64,000 nt of DNA from Rhizobium terricola (lineage in GTDB: Bacteria; Pseudomonadota; Alphaproteobacteria; Rhizobiales; Rhizobiaceae): positions 1,949,816 to 2,013,815 of the forward strand of contig NZ_JABBGK010000001.1 in NCBI RefSeq assembly GCF_012927355.1. Direction: 5' to 3'. The notes under the pieces are model-generated. The model was not told the DNA's origin, ran no database searches, and saw only the letters and a program-made list of their open reading frames with translations. Position numbers and translations under genes: made by a program. This document shows, one piece after another, positions 24,173-32,836 of the stretch; the first letter of the stretch is position 1; each line of letters opens with the position of its first letter.

Positions 24173-27130
24173 TCATCCCTTCACGACGCTGGTGAAGACC
24201 TTGCGGACCGCCTTCGACAGGCGCTTGATCTCCGCTTCCAGCGTCTTCAGGTCCGGGCTGTCGCCGGCGCGGCAGACGAGATCGACGAGGCCGGCCGGAA
24301 CGGTTGCCGGATCGAAGCCGCCGTCGACGCACAGGCGGATCACCTGCGAAAGCTCCGTGTAGAGCTTCAGCGCGTTGAGGCAGAGGTCGAGATCGTTCGG
24401 GTCCATCAGCTCGGCGCCAAGCCGCTTCAACGCGTCGGCGGTCGACAGGCCGTTCACCTCGGCATCGACCTTACGCCCCCGCGCGATCAGCGCGAGGTGC
24501 TGGGCGATGAACTCGATGTCGATCAGGCCGCCGGCAATGAGCTTGACATCCCAGATGTCCTTCGGCGGCTTCTCCTTGTCGATCATCGCCCGCATTTCGG
24601 CGACGTCGGCCGCGGTCTTTGCCGCGTCGCGGGGCTTGGCGAGGACGGCAGCGATCACGTTGCTGGTCGCCTGCATCAGGTCTTCGTCGCCGCAGATCAG
24701 CCGGGCGCGCGTCAGCGCCATGTGCTCCCAGGTCCAGGCTTCCTCGAACTGGTATTTTTCGAAGGCCCTGAGCCGGGTCGCCACCGGTCCCTTGTTGCCG
24801 GAGGGACGAAGCCGCATGTCGACCTCGTAGAGCACGCCCTCGGCGGTCGGGGCCGAGAGCGCCGCGATCAGGCGCTGGGTGAGGCGCGTATAGTAGCGTA
24901 CCGGATCGAGCGGTTTTGCCCCGTCGGAGTCGCCCGCATCGTCATCGTGTTCATAGAGCAGGATGACGTCGACGTCGGAGCCGGCGGTGAGTTCGAAGGA
25001 GCCGAGCTTGCCCATGCCAGCGAGTGCCACCTTGCCGCCGGCGATGCGGCCATGGGCGGCCTCCATCTCGGCGACCACCGCCTTCAGCGCCTCCTCGATG
25101 ATGAGGCCGGCAAGGTCGGTGAAGGCATGGCCCGCCTGCGGTCCGCCGATGGTGCCGGTGAGCAGGCGGATGCCGATCAGGAAGCGCTGCTCGGCGGCGA
25201 AGATGCGCAGCCGGTCGAGGATTTCCTCGTAGTGGCGACTTCCCTGCAGGAAGGACGAAAGGCGCCGGGCGAGATAGGTCCGGGTCGGCAGCTCGACCAT
25301 CAGGCCCGGATCCAGCATGCCGTCGAAGACATGCGGACGCTGGGCGATGATTTCAGCCAGCCGCGGTGCGGACGACATGATGTTGACGATGAGGTCCAGC
25401 AGCGCCGGGTTGCTGGTCAGGAGCGAAAACAGCTGGATGCCGGCCGGCAAGCCGGAGAGGAAACTGTCGAAGCGCAGCAGCGCCTCGTCGGCGCGCCGGC
25501 TTTCGCCGAAGGTCTTCAGGAGCTGCGGCGTCAGTTCCGTCAACCGCTCGCGCGCCTCCACCGACTGGGTCGCCCGGTAGCGGCCGTAGTGCCAGATGCG
25601 GATGACGCGGGAAATGTCTTCGGGCCGTTCGAAACCCAGGCCCTTCAGCGTCTTCAGCGTGTCCGGATCGTCCTTCTGGCCGGTGAAGACGAGGTTTCCG
25701 CTCGCCGAAGACAGCCGCTCCTCCTGCTCGAACAGCCGGGCATAACGTTTCTCGACCGTCTTCAGCACGCTTTCCAGCCGCGTGGAAAAGCCGGTGGTGT
25801 CACTGAAACCGGCCATATAGGCGATGCGGCGCAGCTCGCTTTCGGTTTCGGGCAGGAGATGGGTCTGTTCGTCATGCACCATCTGGATACGGTGCTCGAT
25901 ATCGCGCAGGAACCAGTAGGCCTCGATCAGTTCGTCGCGGGTCGCAGCGTCGATCCAGTTGGCGGCGGTCAGCGCATGAAGTGCGGCCTCGGTCGGGCGC
26001 AGGCGCAGTTCCGGCATGCGGCCGCCCGCGATCAGCTGCTGGGTCTGGGCGAAAAACTCGATCTCGCGGATGCCGCCGCGGCCGAGCTTGACGTTGTGCC
26101 CCTTGACCGCGATCGCGCCGTGGCCCTTGTGCACATGGATCTGCCGCTTGATCGAATGGATGTCGGCGATCGCCGCATAGTCGAGATATTTGCGGAAGAC
26201 GAAGGGGACGAGTTCGCGCAGGAAGCCCTGCCCCGCCTTCAGGTCCCCGCCGACGGGCCGCGCCTTGATGAAGGCAGCGCGTTCCCAGTTCTGCCCCCTG
26301 CCCTCATAATAGAGAAGAGCCGCCTCGACCGGCACCGCGAGCGGCGTCGAACCCGGATCGGGACGCAGCCTGAGATCGGTGCGGAAGACATAGCCATCGC
26401 CGGTACGGTCCTGCAGGATACGCACCAGCCGGCGCATCATCCGGCCATAGGTTTCGGTCGCGTCTTCCGGCGATACGAGGATACCGGCCTCGGGTTCGAA
26501 GAAGATGACAAGGTCGATGTCGGAGGAATAGTTGAGCTCGCAGGCACCGAGCTTGCCCATGCCGAGCACGATCAGGCCACTCTCCGCCGAGGGTTCGGCC
26601 CGGTCCTTGAGGACCAGCTTGCCGGCGTCGTGGCCGGCGATCAGCAGGTGGTCGATCGCTGCCGCGACGCAGGCGTCGGCGATCGCCGAAAGCCAGCGCG
26701 TCGTGTCGCGTGCATCGAAGATGCGGGCCAGATCGGCAAGTGCAGTGACGAAGGACAGCTTGCGCTTGGCGACGCGCAGGCGGGTCATCACCTGCGCCTC
26801 GGTCGCGACCGCGCCGCCATCCTCGCCGCGCCAGGCATTGCGGGCGTCGGCGACGAGCGTCTCGAGCAACGGCTCGATCGGCTCGTCGAGCGCGCGCACC
26901 AGCGTTGCCGGATCGAGGGCCGCCATGTCGCGCAGATAGGGAGAGAGCGAAAGTGCGGCGGTGACGAAGGTGCGGAGCGGGCTTTCGCCGGCGATGAGAT
27001 CGGCCAGCACCGGATGATGCTTGCCGGCGTCTTTCAGCAGGGACACAACCGACTTCAGTTCCGTCTGGTTGAACGGCCGGATGACACCGTCCGCGACCTG
27101 GGACAACCGCCTCGCCTTCGCTTCATCCAT
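24173..27130 (-). CDS. glnE: Bifunctional glutamine synthetase adenylyltransferase/adenylyl-removing enzyme
   Basis: A 985-aa protein from ATG 27130 (MDEAKARRLSQVADGV); GTG or ATG six codons upstream is also possible. Two nucleotidyltransferase domains are visible: the N-terminal deadenylylase half with NYSSDIDLVIFFEPE (~205) and the C-terminal adenylylase half with TAGSDVDVILLYEH (~725). They are joined by helical bundles with GRGGIREIEFFAQ and GGLIDIEFIAQHLAL. GlnE adjusts glutamine synthetase activity to nitrogen status in response to PII. The gene is divergent from the feo operon. Its usual length is ~950-990 aa. Confidence 0.95.
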   Translation of the reverse strand: MDEAKARRLSQVADGVIRPFNQTELKSVVSLLKDAGKHHPVLADLIAGESPLRTFVTAALSLSPYLRDMAALDPATLVRALDEPIEPLLETLVADARNAWRGEDGGAVATEAQVMTRLRVAKRKLSFVTALADLARIFDARDTTRWLSAIADACVAAAIDHLLIAGHDAGKLVLKDRAEPSAESGLIVLGMGKLGACELNYSSDIDLVIFFEPEAGILVSPEDATETYGRMMRRLVRILQDRTGDGYVFRTDLRLRPDPGSTPLAVPVEAALLYYEGRGQNWERAAFIKARPVGGDLKAGQGFLRELVPFVFRKYLDYAAIADIHSIKRQIHVHKGHGAIAVKGHNVKLGRGGIREIEFFAQTQQLIAGGRMPELRLRPTEAALHALTAANWIDAATRDELIEAYWFLRDIEHRIQMVHDEQTHLLPETESELRRIAYMAGFSDTTGFSTRLESVLKTVEKRYARLFEQEERLSSASGNLVFTGQKDDPDTLKTLKGLGFERPEDISRVIRIWHYGRYRATQSVEARERLTELTPQLLKTFGESRRADEALLRFDSFLSGLPAGIQLFSLLTSNPALLDLIVNIMSSAPRLAEIIAQRPHVFDGMLDPGLMVELPTRTYLARRLSSFLQGSRHYEEILDRLRIFAAEQRFLIGIRLLTGTIGGPQAGHAFTDLAGLIIEEALKAVVAEMEAAHGRIAGGKVALAGMGKLGSFELTAGSDVDVILLYEHDDDAGDSDGAKPLDPVRYYTRLTQRLIAALSAPTAEGVLYEVDMRLRPSGNKGPVATRLRAFEKYQFEEAWTWEHMALTRARLICGDEDLMQATSNVIAAVLAKPRDAAKTAADVAEMRAMIDKEKPPKDIWDVKLIAGGLIDIEFIAQHLALIARGRKVDAEVNGLSTADALKRLGAELMDPNDLDLCLNALKLYTELSQVIRLCVDGGFDPATVPAGLVDLVCRAGDSPDLKTLEAEIKRLSKAVRKVFTSVVKG

Positions 27131-27425
27131 CGCCAGCCTCCCCCGCATGCGTCATGTGCGAAAACCGTTCTAGCGAATCTCGCACCCCGCTGGGAAGGTA
27201 GGACGTGTTTTGCGGAAAGGCCATGCGCCGGATCAATGGGCGGTGCGGCGATGCCTGCGTCATTTTGTTTGTTGAAGATCAAACTCATCTTTCGATAGAG
27301 CTATATATCCGCACATGGAGGCAGCGAGAGGTCGGCAGGTGCCCTTTTGCCACCGCCTTGTTCGGAATGACACGCAACTGCAATCGCATCTGGGCGCGCG
27401 GCGCCCCTTCATGCGGGAGATGACC
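27131..27425. promoter_or_regulatory. Divergent glnE/feo control region
   Basis: About 295 bases between divergent glnE and feoA. An AT-rich patch at 27261-27310 contains the iron-responsive operator described separately and a TATATA at 27302-27307. A plus frame begins at 27315, but its first ~35 residues do not resemble FeoA. Confidence 0.6.
27273..27287 (+). promoter_or_regulatory. RirA-type iron-responsive operator (IRO), TGA-N9-TCA
   Basis: The 15-mer TGAAGATCAAACTCA fits the published rhizobial IRO consensus TGA-N9-TCA exactly. It sits about 140-150 bases upstream of the first feoA in the AT-rich promoter part. The rhizobial repressor RirA uses this motif under iron-replete conditions, which predicts iron-repressed feo expression. 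The motif is short, so one match in a control region is suggestive rather than decisive. Confidence 0.6.
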
Positions 27426-27674
27426 ATGATGACGCAAACGGCTGCCTACCCTCTCACCATGGCCCGACCGGGCGAACGGGTGCGCATCGTGGCGCTGGCG
27501 GGCGGGCGCAGTCTCGACCGCCGGCTGACGGATCTGGGGCTGGCGCTCGGTTCGATCGTCCGCATCGTGCAGAACCAGATGACCGGGCCGATGATCGTGG
27601 CGATCCATGAAAGTCGCGTCGGCCTCGGCATGGGCATGGCCCAGAAGCTGACCGTCGAACCGATCAAGGACTAG
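27426..27674 (+). CDS. feoA: FeoA-family ferrous iron transport protein, first copy
   Basis: An SH3-like small protein of about 82 aa. Several in-frame ATGs are available (27411, 27420, 27426, 27429); GGGAGA at 27415-27420 favours 27426 or 27429. It shows the FeoA pattern: RPGERVRIVALAGG, then RRLTDLGLALGSIVRIVQ, and a C-terminal HESRVGLGMGMAQKLTVEP. FeoA proteins bind FeoB and modulate its GTPase-driven Fe(II) import at the inner membrane. It is followed six bases later by a second FeoA gene. The two differ clearly, so this is not a recent duplication. Confidence 0.85.
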   Translation: MMTQTAAYPLTMARPGERVRIVALAGGRSLDRRLTDLGLALGSIVRIVQNQMTGPMIVAIHESRVGLGMGMAQKLTVEPIKD

Positions 27675-27679
27675 ATGAC

Positions 27680-27928
27680 ATGGCACTCCTCAACGAACTC
27701 CCGATCGGCGCGGTCGCGCGCGTCACCGGCTTCAGCGACCGGAACGACCCATGCCGGCGTCGCCTGCTGTCGATGGGCCTCACGCCGGGCGCGGTGGTTG
27801 CCGTCACCCGGCGGGCGCCCCTCGGCGATCCGGTGGAAGTGAACCTCAGGGGCACGGCCCTTTGCCTCCGCCGCGAAGAGGCGCGGATCATCACCGTCGA
27901 GCAACTCGCCGACACCGTCCCGGCCTAG
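27680..27928 (+). CDS. feoA: FeoA-family ferrous iron transport protein, second copy
   Basis: An 82-aa FeoA domain protein: LPIGAVARVTGFSDRND, RRRLLSMGLTPGAVVAVTRR, APLGDPVEVNLRGTALCLRR and the C-terminal EEARIITVEQ. It has the classic L-x-x-M-G-L-x-P-G segment. It contains two cysteines (in NDPCRR and ALCLRR) not present in the first copy. It lies between the first feoA and feoB with short spacers, so the four genes form one operon. Two FeoA proteins plus FeoB and FeoC suggest a heteromeric regulator set for the transporter (inference). Confidence 0.87.
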   Translation: MALLNELPIGAVARVTGFSDRNDPCRRRLLSMGLTPGAVVAVTRRAPLGDPVEVNLRGTALCLRREEARIITVEQLADTVPA

Positions 27929-27967
27929 CTCCTGGTTCCCAACCTCCCCAACCTGCGGATACATCCC

Positions 27968-30292
27968 ATGAAACAGATGACCGTCGCCGTGGTCGGAAAC
28001 CCCAATTGCGGGAAAACCACCCTCTTCAACGCCCTCACGGGTTCGCGCCAGAAGGTCGGCAACTGGCCGGGCGTCACGGTCGAGAAAAAGACCGGCACGA
28101 TGATGCTCGCCGGCAAGGCGGCGACGCTGGTCGACCTGCCCGGAACCTATTCCATCGGCTCGCTCGAAACCTCGCTCGATGAAAGGATCGCACTCGACTT
28201 TGCCGTCTCCGGCGAGGCGGACGTGCTCGTCAACATCGTCGACGCCTCCAATCTTGAGCGGCACCTCTACCTGACCACCCAGCTCCTCGAGATGCGCGTC
28301 CCCATGCTGGTCGTGCTGAACATGATGGACGTGGCCCGCCAGAACGGCGTGAAGATCGACATCGAGGCACTGGCCGCGCAGCTCGGCTGCCCGGTCGTGC
28401 CGATCGTCGCGGCAAAGGGCACAGGCCTTGAAGCGATGCAGAAGGCCATTGCCGACGTCGCCGCCTCGGGACGGGTTCCATCCGGCTACTGCCACTATGA
28501 TGCGGCGGTCGAGAAGGCCGTCGAGCGTCTTGCCCCTCGCCTTCCCGAGTCTCCAGCCGATCCCCGCTGGCGGCTGCTGCAGATCTTCGACGGCGACCGC
28601 AGCCGGCTTGACGGCCTGCCCGGCACACTCGGCGCCGAGATCGCCGAAACCCTTGCCGAACTTGAAGACGAATGCGGAGAGGATCTCGACATCCTGATCG
28701 CCGATCGGCGCTACGCCTTTGCCGGACGGGTGGTTGCCGCCTCGGTGGAGCGGCCGCGCATCGCCTCTCAGTCGCTGACCGACCGGATCGACCGGATCGT
28801 TCTCCATCGCGCGCTGGGCATCCCGATCTTCCTCGCTGTCATGTACCTGATGTTCATGTGGACCATCAATGTCGGCTCGGCCTTCATCGATTTCTTCGAC
28901 ATCGGCGTCGGTGCCGTGCTGGTCGACGGGCTCGGCCACGCCATGCGCTCGGCCGGCTCTCCCGAATGGCTGACAGTGCTGATCGCCAATGGCATCGGCG
29001 GCGGCATCCAGACGGTGGCCACCTTCATCCCGGTCATCGCCTTCCTCTACATTTTCCTGTCGATCCTCGAGGACTCGGGCTATCTCGCCCGCGCCGCCTT
29101 CGTAATGGATCGCTTCATGCGCATGGCCGGACTGCCGGGCAAGGCATTCGTACCGCTGATCGTCGGCTTTGGCTGCAACGTGCCGGCGATCATGGGAACC
29201 CGCACGCTCGACAACGAAAGCGACCGGAAGACCGCCATCATGATGGCGCCCTTCATGTCCTGCGGCGCACGCCTGCCGGTCTATGCGCTGTTCGCCGCCG
29301 CCTTCTTCCCCGCAAACGGCCAGAACCTCGTCTTTGGGCTCTATCTCGCGGGCATCGCGGTCGCCATCTTCACCGGCTACATCATGAAGATGACGCTCAC
29401 CCACGGCCAGGTTTCGCCGCTGGTGATGGAACTGCCGCCCTATCACATGCCGACCCTTCGCAATGTGGTCATGCATACCTGGGAGCGCCTCAAGGGCTTC
29501 GTGCTTCGGGCCGGCAAGGTGATCGTTCTGATGGTGGCCTTCCTCTCCATCGTCAGCGCGATGGACACCCAGGGCAATTTCGGCAGCGCCGAAAGCGACC
29601 GCTCGATCCTGGCGGTCGCCAGCAAGGCGGCAGCACCCGTCTTCCAGCCGATGGGGCTCGACGAACGCAACTGGCCGGCCATTGTCGGCATCGTCACCGG
29701 TGTCTTCGCCAAGGAGGCGGTTGTCGGCACGCTCGATTCGCTCTACGGGGCGCTGGCGCGCGATGCCGCCCCCGAGGCACCCGAGGAACCGCAGAGCACG
29801 ACACAGATCATCGTCGAGGGCCTTGCCCGGGCCGCGGCCTCCGTGCCCGCCAACCTGGCCGCGCTGACCACCAGGATCACCGACCCGCTCGGTATCGACA
29901 TCGGCGACGTCACCTCGACGGAGGCCGCCGCTGCCGAACAAGAGGTCAAGACCGGCACGTTTGCCGAGATGCAGGCCCGTTTCGCAGGCAGCGCCGGCGC
30001 CTTCGCCTACCTGCTCTTCATCCTGCTCTACACGCCTTGCGTCGCTGCGACCGGCGCGATCTATCGCGAGGCCGGCGCCCGCTGGATGACGGCCACCGTC
30101 GCCTGGACGACGGGGATCGCCTACGGCTCTGCCGTCATCGCCTACCAGACGGCGACATTCGCGGAAGCACCGCTGCGCGCCTCGCTGTGGATCACCGCGA
30201 TCCTGGCGGCCTTCGCCTCCACCATCCTCGCGCTGCGGCACACGTCCGCCCGGCTGCGCCGCCCGGTGCTCGCCAAGGCGGGAGCGGTCTGA
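27968..30292 (+). CDS. feoB: FeoB ferrous iron transporter
   Basis: A 774-aa inner-membrane Fe(II) importer. The N-terminal G domain contains G1 GNPNCGKTT (~10-18), G3 DLPGTYS (~56) and G4 LNMMD (~121). A helical GDI-like domain follows, then a membrane part with two Gate domains. The conserved segments are the first Gate segment GFGCNVPAIMGTRTL, MAPFMSCGARLPVYALFAAA, and the second YTPCVAATGAIYREAGARW. Length and domain order are family-normal. It shares the base pair set CTGATGG with feoC (four-base overlap area), showing translational coupling. Confidence 0.95.
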   Translation: MKQMTVAVVGNPNCGKTTLFNALTGSRQKVGNWPGVTVEKKTGTMMLAGKAATLVDLPGTYSIGSLETSLDERIALDFAVSGEADVLVNIVDASNLERHLYLTTQLLEMRVPMLVVLNMMDVARQNGVKIDIEALAAQLGCPVVPIVAAKGTGLEAMQKAIADVAASGRVPSGYCHYDAAVEKAVERLAPRLPESPADPRWRLLQIFDGDRSRLDGLPGTLGAEIAETLAELEDECGEDLDILIADRRYAFAGRVVAASVERPRIASQSLTDRIDRIVLHRALGIPIFLAVMYLMFMWTINVGSAFIDFFDIGVGAVLVDGLGHAMRSAGSPEWLTVLIANGIGGGIQTVATFIPVIAFLYIFLSILEDSGYLARAAFVMDRFMRMAGLPGKAFVPLIVGFGCNVPAIMGTRTLDNESDRKTAIMMAPFMSCGARLPVYALFAAAFFPANGQNLVFGLYLAGIAVAIFTGYIMKMTLTHGQVSPLVMELPPYHMPTLRNVVMHTWERLKGFVLRAGKVIVLMVAFLSIVSAMDTQGNFGSAESDRSILAVASKAAAPVFQPMGLDERNWPAIVGIVTGVFAKEAVVGTLDSLYGALARDAAPEAPEEPQSTTQIIVEGLARAAASVPANLAALTTRITDPLGIDIGDVTSTEAAAAEQEVKTGTFAEMQARFAGSAGAFAYLLFILLYTPCVAATGAIYREAGARWMTATVAWTTGIAYGSAVIAYQTATFAEAPLRASLWITAILAAFASTILALRHTSARLRRPVLAKAGAV

Positions 30293-30528
30293 TGGCCAGC
30301 CTGACCGAACTGCGCGACATCCTGCGGCAAAATCCGCGCGCCTCCCTGCTCTCCCTCTCGCTGCAAAGCCACAGCGAGCCCGGCGCGGTAGAGGCGATGA
30401 TGCGGATCTGGGAAAATAAGGGCCGCGTCAAGCGCACGGCGCCGTCGCCCTCCGCCTGCGGCGGATGCGGTGGCTGCGTGGTGGGCTGTTCGCCCTCGCA
30501 GATCATCTTCGAATGGCTCGGGGACTGA
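30292..30528 (+). CDS. feoC: FeoC-like small protein with Cys cluster
   Basis: A 78-aa protein whose ATG at 30292 overlaps the feoB TGA. It has a winged-helix segment (LTELRDILRQNPRASLLSLS) followed by C-G-G-C-G-G-C-x4-C near residues 60-70 (ACGGCGGCVVGCSPSQ). FeoC proteins have a wing with three or four cysteines, thought to bind an Fe-S cluster and to control FeoB stability. The fit in place and layout is good; sequence identity of the HTH is modest. Confidence 0.82.
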   Translation: MASLTELRDILRQNPRASLLSLSLQSHSEPGAVEAMMRIWENKGRVKRTAPSPSACGGCGGCVVGCSPSQIIFEWLGD

Positions 30529-30550
30529 CGCCGGCCGACCCGGCGCCGTC

Positions 30551-31981
30551 TTACATCTTCTGCCCGGGAAAGATCATGCGGGCGGTCAGGCCGCGGGTCG
30601 CACCGCCGTCCACCGTCGTGTCGGAGAGCTCGAGCCGTCCGCCGTGCAGAGCCATGATCGCCTCGACCAGCGACAGGCCGAGGCCGGTTCCGGGCTTGGT
30701 GCGGCTCGCTTCGAGACGGACGAAACGTTTCACCACGTCCTCGCGCTTGTCTGCATCGACGCCCGGCCCGTTGTCGGAAACCGCGACCTCGACCGCACCG
30801 CCGACCTTGCCGACGGTGACCGTGATCTTTCCGCCCGATTCGCCGTGCTCTCCGTCCGCGGCCGCCATTCCGTACTTGATGGCGTTGTCGATCAGGTTGG
30901 AAAGCGCCTGGCCGATCAGCTCGCGATTGCCCCGCACCGAAAGGCCCGGCGCGATCGTCGTCTCGAGCGCGAGGCCGGCCTCTTCCGCCACCGGCTCGTA
31001 AAGCTCGGCGCTGTCGGCAGCGATGGCAGACAGGTCGATGTCGGAGAGCTCTGCGGCGATCGAGCCGGCTTCCACGCGACTGATCATCAAAAGCGCGTTG
31101 AAGGTGCGGATCAGCTGGTCGGATTCGGCGATGATGCCTTCAAGTGCGGAACGCCGGGCCGCCTCGTCGTCTTCGGCCAGCGCATCGGAGGCCTTGTTGC
31201 GCAACCGCGTCAGCGGCGTCTTGAGGTCGTGGGCGATGTTGTCGGAAACCTGGCGCAGGCCCTCGTTCAGCTTCTCGATGCGGCCGAGCATCGCGTTGAG
31301 CGAGGAGGACAGGCGGTCGAATTCGTCGCCCGATCCGGACACCGGCAGGCGCTGCGACAGGTCGCCCGCCATGATCTTCTTGCTGGCCGCGGACACCCGG
31401 TCGATGCGCTTCAGCGCATTGCGGCCGATGGCGAACCAGATGATCACCGCGCCCAGCCCCATGATGGCGAGCGCCACCATCAGCGCCTGGCGGACCAGCA
31501 GCCTGAGCTTGGTCGGCTCTCCGAGGTCGCGGCCGACGAGGATGCGGAGCTTGTTGTCGAGGAAGAAGACATGGCCGGCCGCCACATGCCGTTGCACGTC
31601 GCCGCTCTCGTTGTAGCGCTCGTAGCGGAACGGGTGCTCGGTCCATCCCTCGCGGTCGAACAGGCCCGGCTCGACGGATGCGACGTTGCCCGCCAGGATC
31701 TCGCCGTTCGGGCCGGCGATCACATAGAGATTGGCGCCCGGCTGGCGGGCGCGACGCTCCATCATCGCCAGCAACCGGTTGATGCCGCCGCGCTCGAAGG
31801 CCGTCTCGATTTCTTGTACCTCCTCCTTCAGCGTGTCACGCGTCTGGACATAGAGGATGCGCTCGGAAAGAGCGGTCACATAGATGACGAGCAGGCCGGC
31901 GCAGAGCGCGAAGAGGCCGATATAGAGTGCCGACAGCCGGACGGCGGCCGACTTGGAAAGAAGCTTGAGGCGGGCGTTCAT
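30551..31981 (-). CDS. Sensor histidine kinase of an OmpR-type two-component pair
   Basis: A 476-aa inner-membrane kinase. TM1 (about 15-37) and TM2 (about 160-182, LMVALAIMGLGAVIIWF) enclose a periplasmic sensor. A HAMP domain follows, then the H box NIAHDLKTPLTRLRNKA (~260), N box SNLIDNAIKYG, G1 VSDNGPGV and GTGLGLSLVEAI. The partner regulator lies seven bases upstream. This pair is conserved downstream of degP in several rhizobia (from memory). The signal is unknown; the neighbourhood (degP, ccm) suggests envelope stress. Confidence 0.88.
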   Translation of the reverse strand: MNARLKLLSKSAAVRLSALYIGLFALCAGLLVIYVTALSERILYVQTRDTLKEEVQEIETAFERGGINRLLAMMERRARQPGANLYVIAGPNGEILAGNVASVEPGLFDREGWTEHPFRYERYNESGDVQRHVAAGHVFFLDNKLRILVGRDLGEPTKLRLLVRQALMVALAIMGLGAVIIWFAIGRNALKRIDRVSAASKKIMAGDLSQRLPVSGSGDEFDRLSSSLNAMLGRIEKLNEGLRQVSDNIAHDLKTPLTRLRNKASDALAEDDEAARRSALEGIIAESDQLIRTFNALLMISRVEAGSIAAELSDIDLSAIAADSAELYEPVAEEAGLALETTIAPGLSVRGNRELIGQALSNLIDNAIKYGMAAADGEHGESGGKITVTVGKVGGAVEVAVSDNGPGVDADKREDVVKRFVRLEASRTKPGTGLGLSLVEAIMALHGGRLELSDTTVDGGATRGLTARMIFPGQKM

Positions 31982-31988
31982 GGGAGGC

Positions 31989-32666
31989 TCAGCCTTCGTC
32001 CTTGATCATGTAGCCTGCGCCGCGCACCGTCTTCAGCAGCGGCTTGTCGAAATCCTTCTCGATCTTCGAGCGCAGCCGCGAGACGTGCACGTCGATGACG
32101 TTGGTCTGCGGGTCGAAGTGATAGTCCCAGACGTTTTCGAGCAGCATGGTGCGGGTCACCACCTGGCCGGCATTCTTCATCAGGTATTCGAGCAGGCGGA
32201 ATTCGCGCGGCTGGAGCAGGATCTCCTTGCCGGCGCGGCGGACCTCGTGGGACAGGCGGTCGAGTTCCAGGTCGCCGACCCGGTAGCCCATGTCCTGCTC
32301 CGGCTTGCCCTTGCGGCGGCCGAGCACCTCGACCCGGGCCAGAAGCTCGGAAAAGGCATAGGGTTTCGGAAGATAGTCGTCGCCGCCGGCGCGAAGGCCG
32401 GTCACGCGGTCGTCGACCTGGCCAAGCGCCGAGAGGATCAGCACCGGCGTCTCGATGCCGCGCTTCCTGAGCTCGCTGATCACCGAAAGGCCATCGCGGC
32501 GGGGCAGCATGCGGTCGATGACCATGACGTCATAGGTATTCTCGCTGCCCATGAACAGGCCGCTCTCGCCGTCGCTGGCGTGGTCGGCAACAATGCCGGC
32601 TTCCCGGAAAGCCTTGGTGATGTAAGCCGCGGCTTCGAGATCGTCTTCGATGACAAGTATCTTCAT
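31989..32666 (-). CDS. OmpR/PhoB-family response regulator
   Basis: A 225-aa protein from ATG 32666 (MKILVIEDDLEAAAYITKAF). The receiver domain has acidic residues EDD at 7-9, the phospho-acceptor D in MVIDRMLPRRDG (~51), and K in YLPKPYAF. The C-terminal winged HTH includes LLQPREFRLLEYLMKN and VIDVHVSRLRSKIEKDF. The long open frame upstream of 32666 is not family-like. It is separated from degP by a strong terminator, so this pair is probably transcribed from its own promoter or by read-through. Confidence 0.9.
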   Translation of the reverse strand: MKILVIEDDLEAAAYITKAFREAGIVADHASDGESGLFMGSENTYDVMVIDRMLPRRDGLSVISELRKRGIETPVLILSALGQVDDRVTGLRAGGDDYLPKPYAFSELLARVEVLGRRKGKPEQDMGYRVGDLELDRLSHEVRRAGKEILLQPREFRLLEYLMKNAGQVVTRTMLLENVWDYHFDPQTNVIDVHVSRLRSKIEKDFDKPLLKTVRGAGYMIKDEG

Positions 32667-32769
32667 GTGGGCGACATTAGCGCCGGCCATGCCCTGCGCA
32701 CAACCGGAATCGCCCGGCTGCGGCGCGTTGCCCTGCCCGGTATTCATCGTCTCGTCCTTTCCGTCGATC

Positions 32770-32810
32770 AAAAGAAAAGGGCGCCGCGTCGGCAAAGACG
32801 GCGGCGCCCC
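32770..32810 (-). terminator. Rho-independent terminator of degP
   Basis: On the minus strand, the 9-bp stem GGGCGCCGC / GCGGCGCCC with a 13-base loop is followed by TTTTCTTT (seen as AAAGAAAA at 32770-32778 on the plus strand). It lies just after the degP stop codon. Confidence 0.85.
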
Positions 32811-32836
32811 TCAGAGGTCGTTTCAGGCCGGCGCCG

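Noticed and set aside
24497..27298. 933-aa plus-strand frame opposite glnE
   Set aside because: Antisense shadow of glnE with low-complexity composition.
27671..30241. 856-aa minus-strand frame opposite feoB
   Set aside because: Antisense shadow of feoB; rich in Asp/Gly/His/Arg without domain likeness.
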